Assembly: GCA_035711385.1 (NCBI GenBank)
Contig: DASTCG010000126.1
Coordinates: 1-28,153 of the forward strand
Source: JACDAN01 sp035711385
GTDB taxonomy: Bacteria; Actinomycetota; Thermoleophilia; Gaiellales; Gaiellaceae
Length of the DNA: 28,153 bases
Direction of reading: 5' to 3'
Both the position numbers and the translations under genes were made by a program. Below are positions 6,840-14,741 of the stretch, piece after piece. Each line of letters begins with the position of its first letter. The first letter of the stretch is position 1. The notes beneath the pieces were generated by a model. The model searched no databases and had not been told where the DNA came from. It was given only the letters and a program-made list of their open reading frames with translations.

Positions 6840-7960
6840 GAAAGCGCCGCGCGGAGCGCCTCGGCGACGTACTCCTGCTCGTCCGGCTCGATCTGCGGGA
6901 AGAACGGCAGCGCGATCGTCCTGCTCGCGAGATCTTCGGCGACCGGGCAGAGGCCTTCGCGGAAGCCGAACTGCTCGCGCATGTAGGTCTGCAGATGGAT
7001 GCAGGGGACGTACTCGGCGACGTCGACGCCGTGGTCACGGAGGTCGGCCATCACCCGCGCCCGGTCGATCTCGGGCGCGAGCGCCAGCACATAGACGAAC
7101 CACGAGCGCCGGTGGTCGGCGTCGTCGGCCGGGGCGAGCTCGACGGCGTCGAGGCCGTCGAGGAGCTCCGCGTAGCGCGCCGCAGCCGCCGACCGGAGCT
7201 CGATCGCGCGATCGAGCTTCTCGAGCTGGGCGATCCCGATCGCCGCCTGCACGTCCGTCCAGCGGTAGTTGAAGCCGAGCCGGACGTGGTTGAACCAGCC
7301 GCCGCCCTCGTACGAGCGGCCCTGGTTCCGGAGGCTCCGCACCAGCTTCCACGTCTCGTCGTCGTGGCAGACCACGACGCCGCCCTCGCCCGTCGCGACC
7401 TGCTTGTTCGGATAGAAGCCGAACACCGCCGGCGGGCCGTGCGACCCGATCTGCCGCCCCCTGTACTCGGCGCCGAGCGCCTCGGCCGAGTCCTCGATGA
7501 GGACGAGGCCATGCCGGTCGGCAATCGCGCGCAGCTCGTGCAGCTCGCAGGGGTAGCCGAACATGTCGACCGCGACGATCGCCTTCGTGCGCGGGCCGAT
7601 CGCCGCCTCGACGGACGCGGGATCCATGTTCCATGTCGCCGGGTCCACGTCGGCGAAGACGGGCGAGGCGCCCTCGAAGAGGAAGCAGTTCGCCGACGCC
7701 GCGAAGGACAGCGTGGAAGTAATCACCTCGTCTCCAGGACCGATGCCGGCGGCGCGAACGAGCATGTGGAGCCCTGCCGTCCCGCTGGAGACCGCAGCGG
7801 CGTACGGTGCGCCGACCCGTTCGGCCAGGAGCTCCTCGAAGCGCTCGATCGTCGGGCCGAGCGACAGGCGCCCGGATCGCAGCACCTCGAGGACGAGCTC
7901 CTCTTCGCGCTCGTCGATCCAGGGCCGCGCGAGCGGCACCCGGCGGGTCGCTTGTCTCAC
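6836..7960 (-). CDS. DegT/DnrJ/EryC1/StrS-family PLP aminotransferase
   Basis: Fold-type I PLP enzyme of 374 aa. The family usually transaminates keto-sugars on nucleotide carriers for cell-surface glycans or secondary metabolites. Visible features are the substrate/PLP region SSGTAGLHM (58-66), the PLP-binding Asp in IEDSAEALGA (Asp157), the Schiff-base Lys in FYPNKQVATGEGG (Lys186) and the family segment FNYRWTDVQAAIG. The length is normal. The start is GTG at 7960, overlapping the ilvE stop as GTGA, so the gene is probably translationally coupled to ilvE. No sugar-nucleotide genes are nearby, so the substrate cannot be inferred from context. The stop meets a tiny plus-strand ORF within a CTAG. 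Confidence 0.92.
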   Translation of the reverse strand: MRQATRRVPLARPWIDEREEELVLEVLRSGRLSLGPTIERFEELLAERVGAPYAAAVSSGTAGLHMLVRAAGIGPGDEVITSTLSFAASANCFLFEGASPVFADVDPATWNMDPASVEAAIGPRTKAIVAVDMFGYPCELHELRAIADRHGLVLIEDSAEALGAEYRGRQIGSHGPPAVFGFYPNKQVATGEGGVVVCHDDETWKLVRSLRNQGRSYEGGGWFNHVRLGFNYRWTDVQAAIGIAQLEKLDRAIELRSAAAARYAELLDGLDAVELAPADDADHRRSWFVYVLALAPEIDRARVMADLRDHGVDVAEYVPCIHLQTYMREQFGFREGLCPVAEDLASRTIALPFFPQIEPDEQEYVAEALRAALS

Positions 7961-8913
7961 GCCTGTGCCGGAGCGGGCGACGGTGCCGGCGATTCCGTCG
8001 GCATGGTCGCGTACTCGAGCCAGTGCGACCAGCGCTCGCTGCCGCCGCGCACCGTGTCGAGATAGGCCTTCTGGAGCTTGAGCGTCACCTCGCCGGGCGG
8101 CCCCACGTCCTGGTCGTCCACCGACCGGATCGGCGTCACCTCCGCCGCAGTGCCGGTCATGAAGATCTCGTCGGCGAGATAGAGGTCGGTCCGGATGAGG
8201 TGTGTCTCCTCGACGGTGTAGCCGAGGTCCTGCGCGATCTGGATCACCGAGTTGCGGGTGATTCCGGGCAAGATCGAGGTCGAGAGTGGCGGCGTCGTGA
8301 CCTTCCCGTCCTTGACGATGAAGACGTTCTCGCCCGAGCCGTCGGCGATGTAGCCGTCGTCGGTGAGCAGGATCGCCTCGTCATAGCCCGCTCGCTGCGC
8401 CTCGACGACCGCGAGCATCGAGTTCAGGTAGATGCCGGTCGCCTTCGCGGCGTGCGGGATCGTGTTCGCGCCGACGCGCTTCCAGCTCGAGATCTTGGCG
8501 CGGATGCCGTTCTTCATCCCGTCCTCGCCGAGGTAGGCGCCCCACGGCCAGCTCATGATCACGACCTCGACCGGGTTTCCCGCCGTCGAGACGCCGAGCT
8601 CGCCGTAGCCGTAGAACGCGAAGGGTCGGAGGTAGCACTCGGGCAGGCCGTTCACGCCGATCAGCTCCAGGCAGGCGTCGCGGAGCTGCTCGACCGAGTA
8701 CCCGAGATCCATGTACAGGAGCTTCGCGGAGGCGTCGAGGCGCTTGATGTGGTCGCTCAGCCGGAAGACGGCCGGGCCCTTCGGCGTCTCGTAGCAGCGG
8801 ATCCCTTCGAAGACACCGGTCCCGTAGTGCAGGCCGTGGGCTCCCACGTGGATCTTGGCGTCCGTCCAGTCCACGAGCTCGCCGTTCATCCAGATCTTCT
8901 CGGTAGCGATCAT
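7957..8913 (-). CDS. ilvE: Branched-chain amino acid aminotransferase (class IV)
   Basis: Interconverts Val, Leu and Ile with their 2-oxo acids, using glutamate/2-oxoglutarate and PLP. The 318-aa product has the class IV features: HGLHYGTGVFEGIRCY (26-41), the catalytic Lys in HAAKATGIYLNS (Lys157), the PLP-side segment DGYIADGSGENVFIV and LPGITRNSVI. The end of the protein has an unusual Pro/Ala/Ser-rich tail (SPAPSPAPAQA). Start ATG 8913 is preceded by a strong Shine-Dalgarno (GGAGGAGG, 8924-8917) and a TAACAT -10 at 8949-8944. The gene is therefore expressed from a leadered mRNA, unlike many neighbours. It overlaps the downstream aminotransferase start by 4 bp. Confidence 0.95.
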   Translation of the reverse strand: MIATEKIWMNGELVDWTDAKIHVGAHGLHYGTGVFEGIRCYETPKGPAVFRLSDHIKRLDASAKLLYMDLGYSVEQLRDACLELIGVNGLPECYLRPFAFYGYGELGVSTAGNPVEVVIMSWPWGAYLGEDGMKNGIRAKISSWKRVGANTIPHAAKATGIYLNSMLAVVEAQRAGYDEAILLTDDGYIADGSGENVFIVKDGKVTTPPLSTSILPGITRNSVIQIAQDLGYTVEETHLIRTDLYLADEIFMTGTAAEVTPIRSVDDQDVGPPGEVTLKLQKAYLDTVRGGSERWSHWLEYATMPTESPAPSPAPAQA

Positions 8914-8916
8914 GCG

Positions 8917-8949
8917 CCTCCTCCGGTTTCCCTGCGTGCTCGAATGTTA
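8917..8949 (-). promoter_or_regulatory. ilvE promoter -10 and Shine-Dalgarno
   Basis: TAACAT (8949-8944) overlaps the stop codon of the preceding ybaK-like gene. A TGGACG hexamer 17 bp upstream (8972-8967) is a possible weak -35. GGAGGAGG (8924-8917) lies three bases before the ilvE ATG and fixes that start. Confidence 0.5.
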
Positions 8950-9435
8950 GGTGGCCTCCGAGACCGCGTCCATCGGCTCGGCCCTTGCGAGGCGGACGAG
9001 GTCGGAGGGCGACAGCGTCGCCATGTGGCTGGGCGAGCCGGCGCCGATCCACACGCTGTCGTGGACGAGGAGCTGGCGGTCCACGAGGATTCTCTGCACC
9101 TTCGGCAACGGAAAGGGTGCCACGGCGCCCGGCTCGAACCCGGTCGCCTCCCGCACCTGCTCCGGCCCGGCGATCTTCGCCTTGCGGCAGCCCCCCGCCC
9201 GCCCGATCTTGTCGGCATCGGCGCGCCGATCGCCCGGAACCAGGACGACGACCGGCGACCCGTCACAGTCGAAAACGAGCGACTTCACGATCTGGCCGAG
9301 CTTGCAGCCGACCGCGCGCGCTGCGTCCTCCGCCGTCGGCGTTCCCGCCTCGAACTCCTCGATCCGGCCCTCGACGCCGCCCTGCCGGAGGAAGGAGGCG
9401 ACCCGCTCGACGGGCTCTGGCCACCGCTCATCCAC
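8947..9435 (-). CDS. YbaK/ProX-type aminoacyl-tRNA deacylase family protein
   Basis: A 162-aa protein of the YbaK/prolyl-tRNA editing superfamily, which hydrolyses mischarged aminoacyl-tRNAs in trans. Visible features are the AAxAVGCKLGQIVKSLVF block with the conserved Lys51 and the later VPGDRRADADKIGRAGG and GAVAPFPLP segments. The HDSVWIGAGSPSHMATLSP end matches family proteins annotated as YbaK-like. Amino acid specificity (Cys or Ala on tRNA-Pro, or others) cannot be told from sequence alone. The start is GTG at 9435. TACGCT (9447-9442) lies exactly six bases upstream, so the mRNA is predicted leaderless. It is upstream of and co-oriented with ilvE; the ilvE -10 overlaps its stop. Confidence 0.88.
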   Translation of the reverse strand: MDERWPEPVERVASFLRQGGVEGRIEEFEAGTPTAEDAARAVGCKLGQIVKSLVFDCDGSPVVVLVPGDRRADADKIGRAGGCRKAKIAGPEQVREATGFEPGAVAPFPLPKVQRILVDRQLLVHDSVWIGAGSPSHMATLSPSDLVRLARAEPMDAVSEAT

Positions 9436-9441
9436 GCCGGG

Positions 9442-9447
9442 AGCGTA
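9442..9447 (-). promoter_or_regulatory. Putative -10 element (TACGCT) of the ybaK-like gene
   Basis: TACGCT, then CCCGGC, then the GTG start at 9435: a 6-base gap with no Shine-Dalgarno, the leaderless arrangement seen repeatedly in this window. Confidence 0.5.
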
Positions 9448-9486
9448 ACCAGCGCCGCGGCTCCCACCGCTTACCCGGACTGAGCC

Positions 9487-11067
9487 TCAGCCGAGCGAGA
9501 TGAACCGCGCGTCGTCGAAGCCCTCGGCGCGGACGCGGTCGACGAGCTCCGGTGGCGCCTCCGAGTCGATCGAGAGCACCATCAGCGCCTTGCCACCGCG
9601 GCGGGTGCGTGACACGGCCATGTTCGCGATGTTCACGCCTGCGTCCCCGAAGAGCGTCCCGACCCTGCCGATCACGCCGGGAACGTCGTCGTACCGGAAG
9701 AGGACGAGCAGTGGCGCGAGCTCCATCTCCAGGTCGAACCCGAGCGCGCTGACGAGCCACATCCGCCCCTCGCGGCCGATCGTCGTACCGGAAACGCGCA
9801 GCTGCTCGCCGTTCGTGACGACGGTCACGCGGACGAGGTTCGTGAAGTCGCGGCAGGCGCGGCGGCGCTGCTCCACCACCTCGATCCCGCGCTCCTCGAC
9901 GAGCAGCGGCGCGTTGACGTAGTTCACCGGCTGCTCGAACCGACCCTGGAAGGCGCCGTTCAGCGCAGCGGCGCTCAGGAGGCGTGTGTCGAAGTCGGAC
10001 AGCTGGCCGTAGAAGGTGAGCTCGATCCGCTCGGCGCTTCCCGCGGCGAGCTCCATCGCGAGCCGACCGAGCTTCGCCGCGAGTGGGATGAACGGGCCGA
10101 GGACCTCCAGGTCCTCACGGCCGACCGCAGGGATGTTCACGGCGTTCGACACGAGCCCGCCCTCGAGCGCGGCCGCGACCTGCTCGGCGACGATCACGCC
10201 GGCCCGATCCTGGGCCTCTTCGGTCGAGGCCGCCAGGTGCGGCGTCACGACGACGTTGTCGAGCTCGAGCAGCGGCCCCGAGTACGGCTCGGACGAGAAG
10301 ACGTCCAGCGCCGCGCCGGCAAGGCGGCCCGACCGCAGCGCCTCGAGCAGCGCTGCCTCGTCCACGAGCTCGCCCCGCGCCGCGTTGACGAGGCGCGCTC
10401 CGAGCGGGAGCTTCGCGAGTGCCTGCGCGTCGATGCAGCCGCGTGTCTCCTCGGAGAGCGGCAGGTGCAGCGTCAGGAAGTCGGCGAGGGCGAGCACGTC
10501 GTCCGCGGAGTCCGCCCTCTGCACGCCCAGCTCGCGATAACGCTCCTTGGCGACGAACGGGTCGTGCGCGATCACCTCCATCCCCAGCCCGACGGCACGA
10601 CGAGCGACCTGCTGGCCGATCCGTCCGAAGCCCAGAACGCCCAGCGTCTTCCCCTCGAGCTCGATGCCGCCGTAGGCCGAGCGGTCCCACCGCCCCTGCT
10701 TGAGCGACGCGTGCGCCTGCGGGATGTGGCGTGCGAGCGCCACGAGCAGCCCGACCGCATGCTCCGCGGCGGAGACGACGGTCGATTCCGGTGCGTTCGC
10801 GACGACGATGCCCTTCCGGGTCGCAGCCTCGACGTCGACGTTGTCCACGCCCACCCCGGCGCGGCCGATCACCTTCAGCCGCTCGGCCCGCTCGAGCACG
10901 TCCGCCGTCAGCTTGGTCGCCGAGCGGATGACGATCGCGTCGTAGTCGCCGATCCGCTCCTCGAGCGGGGCGTCGCCGTTCATGTCGACGTCGAAGCGTT
11001 GCCGCAGCAGCTCGATGCCGGCCTCCGCGATCGGCTCCCGGACGAGAACCCGCGGCCGGTCGCTCAC
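9487..11067 (-). CDS. serA: D-3-phosphoglycerate dehydrogenase (long form with ASB and ACT domains)
   Basis: Catalyses the first step of serine biosynthesis, oxidising 3-phosphoglycerate with NAD+. The 526-aa product has the long actinobacterial layout. The catalytic/nucleotide-binding core has GRAGVGVDNVD (69-79), the Rossmann motif GFGRIG (146-151), Arg231 in NAARGELVDE, Glu260 and His277 in TPHLAAST. Next come the intervening allosteric substrate-binding region (about 325-440) and a C-terminal ACT domain (about 455-526, VPGVIGRVGTLFGDAGVNIANM) for serine feedback. The start is GTG at 11067, overlapping the aminotransferase stop upstream as GTGA. This coupling makes a serine-synthesis pair. 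Confidence 0.97.
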   Translation of the reverse strand: MSDRPRVLVREPIAEAGIELLRQRFDVDMNGDAPLEERIGDYDAIVIRSATKLTADVLERAERLKVIGRAGVGVDNVDVEAATRKGIVVANAPESTVVSAAEHAVGLLVALARHIPQAHASLKQGRWDRSAYGGIELEGKTLGVLGFGRIGQQVARRAVGLGMEVIAHDPFVAKERYRELGVQRADSADDVLALADFLTLHLPLSEETRGCIDAQALAKLPLGARLVNAARGELVDEAALLEALRSGRLAGAALDVFSSEPYSGPLLELDNVVVTPHLAASTEEAQDRAGVIVAEQVAAALEGGLVSNAVNIPAVGREDLEVLGPFIPLAAKLGRLAMELAAGSAERIELTFYGQLSDFDTRLLSAAALNGAFQGRFEQPVNYVNAPLLVEERGIEVVEQRRRACRDFTNLVRVTVVTNGEQLRVSGTTIGREGRMWLVSALGFDLEMELAPLLVLFRYDDVPGVIGRVGTLFGDAGVNIANMAVSRTRRGGKALMVLSIDSEAPPELVDRVRAEGFDDARFISLG

Positions 11068-12275
11068 ACCGGGGTCTGCTCGAACGCCTCGAGCGCTGCC
11101 GTGATCGCCGTGCCGCGCTCGATGTCGGCGCCCTGCTCGGCGAGGACGAGCTCGAGGCCGGCGAGCGCTGTCGTGATGTCGAAGATGTCGTAGTAGCCGA
11201 TGTGGCCGATCCGGAAGATCCGGCCCTTCAGCGGTCCCTGTCCCGGCGCGAGGACGATACCCAGTCGGTCCCGGAGCGTCTGGACGAGCTCCGACGAGTT
11301 GACCCCGTCCGGCGCGACGATCGCGGTGACCACTGCGGAGCGGTCGTCATCCGGCGAGAAGAGGTCGAGGCCCATCGCCCTGATGCCGGCACGGCAGGCT
11401 CGGCCGAGACGCGTATGCCGCTCGAACGCCTCCTCGAGCCCTTCCTCGAGCAGGAGGCCGAGTGCCACGTCGAGTCCGACCACGATCGAGACCGCCGGCG
11501 TGAAGGCGGGGTCGAACTGGTCCTGGCGCTCCTTCGTCTGGTTCCAGTCGAAGTAGAAGCGCATAGGCGCCGACTCGGCGGCGCCGACAGAGGCCGTACC
11601 GGCTTCGCCGGTGCGGCCGGTGCCTTGGCCACCGGAGTCAACGGAAGCCCAGGCGTCGGGCGAGACCGAGACGGTGGCGAGGCCAGGCGGCGTCATGAGG
11701 GCCTTCTGCGACCCGGAGACCACGGAGTCGATGCCCCAGGCGTCGGTTTCGAGCGGCACGGCCCCGAGGCTCGAGACCGCATCGACGACGACCAGTGCGC
11801 CGGCCTCCTTGGCGGCCGCGGCCAGCCCCTGGACGTCGGACACGACCCCCGTCGACGTCTCCGAATGGGTCAGGAACACGACCTTGGCGCCGCCGAGCTC
11901 CCCGAGGCGGGCGGCCAGGTCGCCGGGTGCGGGCGACTCACCCCACTCGTACGCGACCGTCTCGACGTCGCAGCCGAAGTTCTCGGCCATCGCCACCCAC
12001 CGCTCGCCGAAGTGCCCGGCAGAGACGACCACGACGCGGTCGCCGGGCCCGGTCAGGTTGGAGACCGCCGACTCCATGCCTCCCGTCCCGGAGGAGGTGT
12101 AGAGCAGGACGTCGCTCTCCGTGCGGTAAACCTCTCGCAGCCGGCTCAGGCAGCGTCCGAGGATCTCGCGGAAGTCGGAGCTCCGGTGGTGGATGATCGG
12201 CCGGCCCATCGCCTCCAGCACCTCGGGAGGCACGGGCGTCGGACCCGGCGTGAAGAGGTACCGCTTCTCCGCCAT
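11064..12275 (-). CDS. Class V aminotransferase (alanine-glyoxylate/serine-pyruvate family), probable phosphoserine transaminase role
   Basis: PLP enzyme of 403 aa. Family features are LFTPGPTPVPPEV at the N-terminus, SSGTGGMESAVSNL, HSETSTGVVSDV, VDAVSSLGAVP and the Schiff-base Lys in SGSQKALMTPPG (Lys191). Because it is translationally coupled to serA (GTGA overlap), I infer it supplies the phosphoserine aminotransferase step; alanine-glyoxylate or serine-pyruvate activity is the alternative. Residues 212-237 are a Gly/Ala/Thr-rich insertion absent from ordinary family members, encoded by nested inverted repeats. The start is ATG at 12275: the protein begins MAEKRYLFTPGP. The open frame continues far upstream, but there it only shadows the acylase gene. 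TAGCCT lies 8 bases before the ATG. Confidence 0.93.
   Translation of the reverse strand: MAEKRYLFTPGPTPVPPEVLEAMGRPIIHHRSSDFREILGRCLSRLREVYRTESDVLLYTSSGTGGMESAVSNLTGPGDRVVVVSAGHFGERWVAMAENFGCDVETVAYEWGESPAPGDLAARLGELGGAKVVFLTHSETSTGVVSDVQGLAAAAKEAGALVVVDAVSSLGAVPLETDAWGIDSVVSGSQKALMTPPGLATVSVSPDAWASVDSGGQGTGRTGEAGTASVGAAESAPMRFYFDWNQTKERQDQFDPAFTPAVSIVVGLDVALGLLLEEGLEEAFERHTRLGRACRAGIRAMGLDLFSPDDDRSAVVTAIVAPDGVNSSELVQTLRDRLGIVLAPGQGPLKGRIFRIGHIGYYDIFDITTALAGLELVLAEQGADIERGTAITAALEAFEQTPV
11598..11635. repeat. Paired inverted repeats inside the aminotransferase gene
   Basis: ACCGGC-TTC-GCCGGT (11598-11612) is followed closely by CCGGTG-(7)-CACCGG (11617-11635). They encode the low-complexity 212-237 insertion, so they look like a small palindromic element or repeat expansion tolerated in frame. 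Confidence 0.55.
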
Positions 12276-12283
12276 CGCCCTGG

Positions 12284-12289
12284 AGGCTA
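12284..12289 (-). promoter_or_regulatory. Possible -10 element (TAGCCT) before the class V aminotransferase
   Basis: TAGCCT includes the stop codon of the upstream acylase gene and ends 8 bases before the ATG at 12275. It would let the aminotransferase-serA pair be transcribed separately from the acylase. Only an 11-bp gap separates the two genes, so read-through is equally possible. Confidence 0.35.
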
Positions 12290-14713
12290 GCGCCGCCTGC
12301 CCGCCCGCGGGCGGTGCGACCGGAAGCTCATGACCTGCTGGAAGGTCGAGCGGTTGGCAAAACGCATCGTGCGCTGCAGCACGCCGCCTGAGAACCTGAT
12401 CCGCTCCGGGACGGCGTTCGCCCTCCATGCGGAGGGGTCCGGCCCCTGCGCGGCGGCGAGCTCGCCCCCGGCCGCGTCGAGCGCGTCCCACAGCGAGGCC
12501 CGGCACGCGGCCAGGTCGCCGTTGCCGCAGTACCTGACGCGGAACCGCTGCTTGACGGATCGACCGAGCAGCGTGCGGAGGTCCTTGTCGACGTAGCCGT
12601 ACCACCCCACGTCGTAGGAGGATCCCTGGCTGTTGGCCGCCTGGTCCCGCTCCTCCAGCGCTGCCAGCCGCCCGGTCAGTTGACCGAGCACGGGCCGCAT
12701 GACCGCATCGGCAATCCGTGGCCAGGCGGCGTCCATGACGGCAGCGCCGGCCGCGTCGACCTTCCCGTCGAGATCGCGGTCCAGCCGGCTCCCCCCGGCC
12801 CCCCGCCAGCTGTCGAGCAGCTGCACCATCTGGGAGGCGCGCGCGCTGGGCGGCGGGCCCGTGCGCAGCACGGCGGCGATCACGGGCCAGACGCGCACCA
12901 CGCGCAGATCCTGCGTCGCGGCGACGTTCATGGCGCCGACCACCCCGGCGAGCGTCAGCTTCCTCCGTCCGGCGACCTGCCTCTTCAGGAGGTCGACGCG
13001 CTGGACTGAGCCCCAGTTCCAGGTGTCGTCGGCGGCGGGATACCGTGGCCCCGGGCGGTTGTTCCAGGCCACGATGTAGCCCCAGCCCGGGTTGACGCCG
13101 CGAGCATGCTCGCGGAACGGTGCGAACCCCTGCCACTCCTGCGCGCCCGTGCCGGACGACGGAAGACCCATGTTGGTCGTGGCGGGCCGCCTTGGGAGCC
13201 GGCCTGCCGAGAAGAACGCGATGTCGCGGTCGTCGGCATAGACCCAGTTGAACGAGAATTCGACCTGGTTCATCACGTGGAGGAAGTCGCTCGCCGATCG
13301 CACGCGGTTCCGGTTCAGATCCTGGAACGCGAAGGTCGAGAGGATCTCCCGCCCGCTGTTCGAGCGCTTGGACGAGATCGCGACGCGGACGCCGCCGACG
13401 GTTGCGTAGCCGATGACCGGCCCGTGGCCGGTGCGGCGGAAGACGAGCGGCCTGCCGTCGAGAATCCCGGCGTCGAACGTCTCCATCGTGCGGCAGGTGC
13501 CGCGGAAGAGGTAGTGCGTATCGTCGCCGCAACGCGTCTCGACGTACTGGTCGATGACGTCCGAATGGGACGATTGCGCGCTCCAGGCGAAGTCCTTGCC
13601 GCGGCCGATGACGACGGGAAAGAGCCCCGGGAAGGAGAAGCCTCGGACGTCCACGCCGCCTCCATGGAGGTCCAGCTCCGTGAAGGTCGCCGGGTAGGAG
13701 AAGCCGACCTGCGGCCCGGAGACGAAGATCGGGTGGCCGGTGGCGGAGCGCCTGGTGGAGACGAGGACGCCGTTGCTCATGCTCAGGCGCTGCGGCGCGG
13801 CGGCCGCCGTCCCGCCCGACGGCGTGAAGCTCCCGTCGTCCAGCACCACACCGCCGGTGGCCGACTGCTGGTTCCGTGCGCGGTACGTTTGCGCCGAGAG
13901 GGTGGCGTCGGCATCGATCTGTTGCCGAAGGTCGTCGAATACCTGTCGGCCGCGTTTCGCACCGAGCCGGTTCTGGAGCGCGGAGAGGAAGAGCGAGCGC
14001 CGTGTCTCGTCGCCGCCGCCACGCCCGAACTGCGACGCGATCAGGGCCGCGGATGCATACGTGTCGTTCCGTGTCCACGGGTTGCCGCTGATGTTCTTCG
14101 AGCGGAACTGGGCGTTGATCCCCGCGGCGTAGGCATCGATCAGCCGCAGCGTCTCCCGCCCGCGCTTGCCCTGCCGCAGCAGCAGCGCCGTCTGGCCCGC
14201 GAGCGCCCTCTCGGTCTGGGCCGACGGCGCGAACTGGTGGCCGATCGTCGCCAGCGGGTCGATGTTCGGCGCGTCGATAGCCGCAAGGCGGCCAGGGCCG
14301 CGGAGCAGCTGGAGCAGGAGCCCACGGTCCTCGGCCGTCGCCCAGCCGGCCCCGAACGCCACGTCCGCGTTCGTCCGGCCCTCGATGTGTGCGACGCCCC
14401 ACGCATCGCGGACGATCTTCACTCCGGCCCGCGGCCGAACGGTCTTGACGGCCCGGGTGCCGCGCAGGCCGAACCATGCCGGCTTGAAGTAGCGGCGGAC
14501 GTCGCCGACATTCGAGCCCCGAGGCGTGAGCGCGTCGTAGAGGCGCAGCTGGTCGGTCGAGTTGCGGTCGACGGCAAGGTTCCCCGACTGGCCGGGGGCG
14601 AGAACGTTCAGCGCGACGGCGGCGTAGTCGTCACCGCGAACCGCCGTGCTCGTTGCGCCTCCGGCCGCGAGCGCGAGGCTCATCGCGACCACCAGGAGAC
14701 CCCCGCGCCTCAT
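12287..14713 (-). CDS. Secreted penicillin acylase-family (peptidase S45) Ntn-hydrolase
   Basis: An 808-aa precursor with an N-terminal signal peptide (about 1-25). The family is exported and self-cleaves into alpha and beta chains; substrates include beta-lactams, acyl-homoserine lactones and other N-acyl amides. The alpha-chain segment VKIVRDAWGVAHIEGRTNAD (about 98-117) is a family hallmark. The probable autocleavage site and nucleophile is Ser313 in RLSMSNGVLV, followed by TGHPIFVSGPQVGFSYP, equivalent to the family's TGKPILANDPH region. The His of that segment is replaced here, as in several distant members. Substrate is unknown. The start is ATG at 14713; TAGGCT lies 8 bases upstream. 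It is divergent from the membrane protein gene with only 28 bp between start codons. Confidence 0.92.
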   Translation of the reverse strand: MRRGGLLVVAMSLALAAGGATSTAVRGDDYAAVALNVLAPGQSGNLAVDRNSTDQLRLYDALTPRGSNVGDVRRYFKPAWFGLRGTRAVKTVRPRAGVKIVRDAWGVAHIEGRTNADVAFGAGWATAEDRGLLLQLLRGPGRLAAIDAPNIDPLATIGHQFAPSAQTERALAGQTALLLRQGKRGRETLRLIDAYAAGINAQFRSKNISGNPWTRNDTYASAALIASQFGRGGGDETRRSLFLSALQNRLGAKRGRQVFDDLRQQIDADATLSAQTYRARNQQSATGGVVLDDGSFTPSGGTAAAAPQRLSMSNGVLVSTRRSATGHPIFVSGPQVGFSYPATFTELDLHGGGVDVRGFSFPGLFPVVIGRGKDFAWSAQSSHSDVIDQYVETRCGDDTHYLFRGTCRTMETFDAGILDGRPLVFRRTGHGPVIGYATVGGVRVAISSKRSNSGREILSTFAFQDLNRNRVRSASDFLHVMNQVEFSFNWVYADDRDIAFFSAGRLPRRPATTNMGLPSSGTGAQEWQGFAPFREHARGVNPGWGYIVAWNNRPGPRYPAADDTWNWGSVQRVDLLKRQVAGRRKLTLAGVVGAMNVAATQDLRVVRVWPVIAAVLRTGPPPSARASQMVQLLDSWRGAGGSRLDRDLDGKVDAAGAAVMDAAWPRIADAVMRPVLGQLTGRLAALEERDQAANSQGSSYDVGWYGYVDKDLRTLLGRSVKQRFRVRYCGNGDLAACRASLWDALDAAGGELAAAQGPDPSAWRANAVPERIRFSGGVLQRTMRFANRSTFQQVMSFRSHRPRAGRRR

Positions 14714-14721
14714 TCGGCCTG

Positions 14722-14734
14722 AGCCTACTACCCT
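14722..14734. promoter_or_regulatory. Closely spaced divergent -10 elements (acylase / membrane protein)
   Basis: On minus, TAGGCT (14727-14722) ends 8 bases before the acylase ATG at 14713. On plus, TACCCT (14729-14734) ends 7 bases before the ATG at 14742. One base separates the hexamers, so each promoter's -35 region must lie inside the other gene's first codons. Confidence 0.5.
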
Positions 14735-14741
14735 CGTTCGG

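Noticed and set aside
12276..14477. N-terminal extension of the class V aminotransferase to over 1100 residues
   Set aside because: The frame is open by composition only. The conserved N-terminus begins at 12275, and the extension is out-of-frame acylase sequence.
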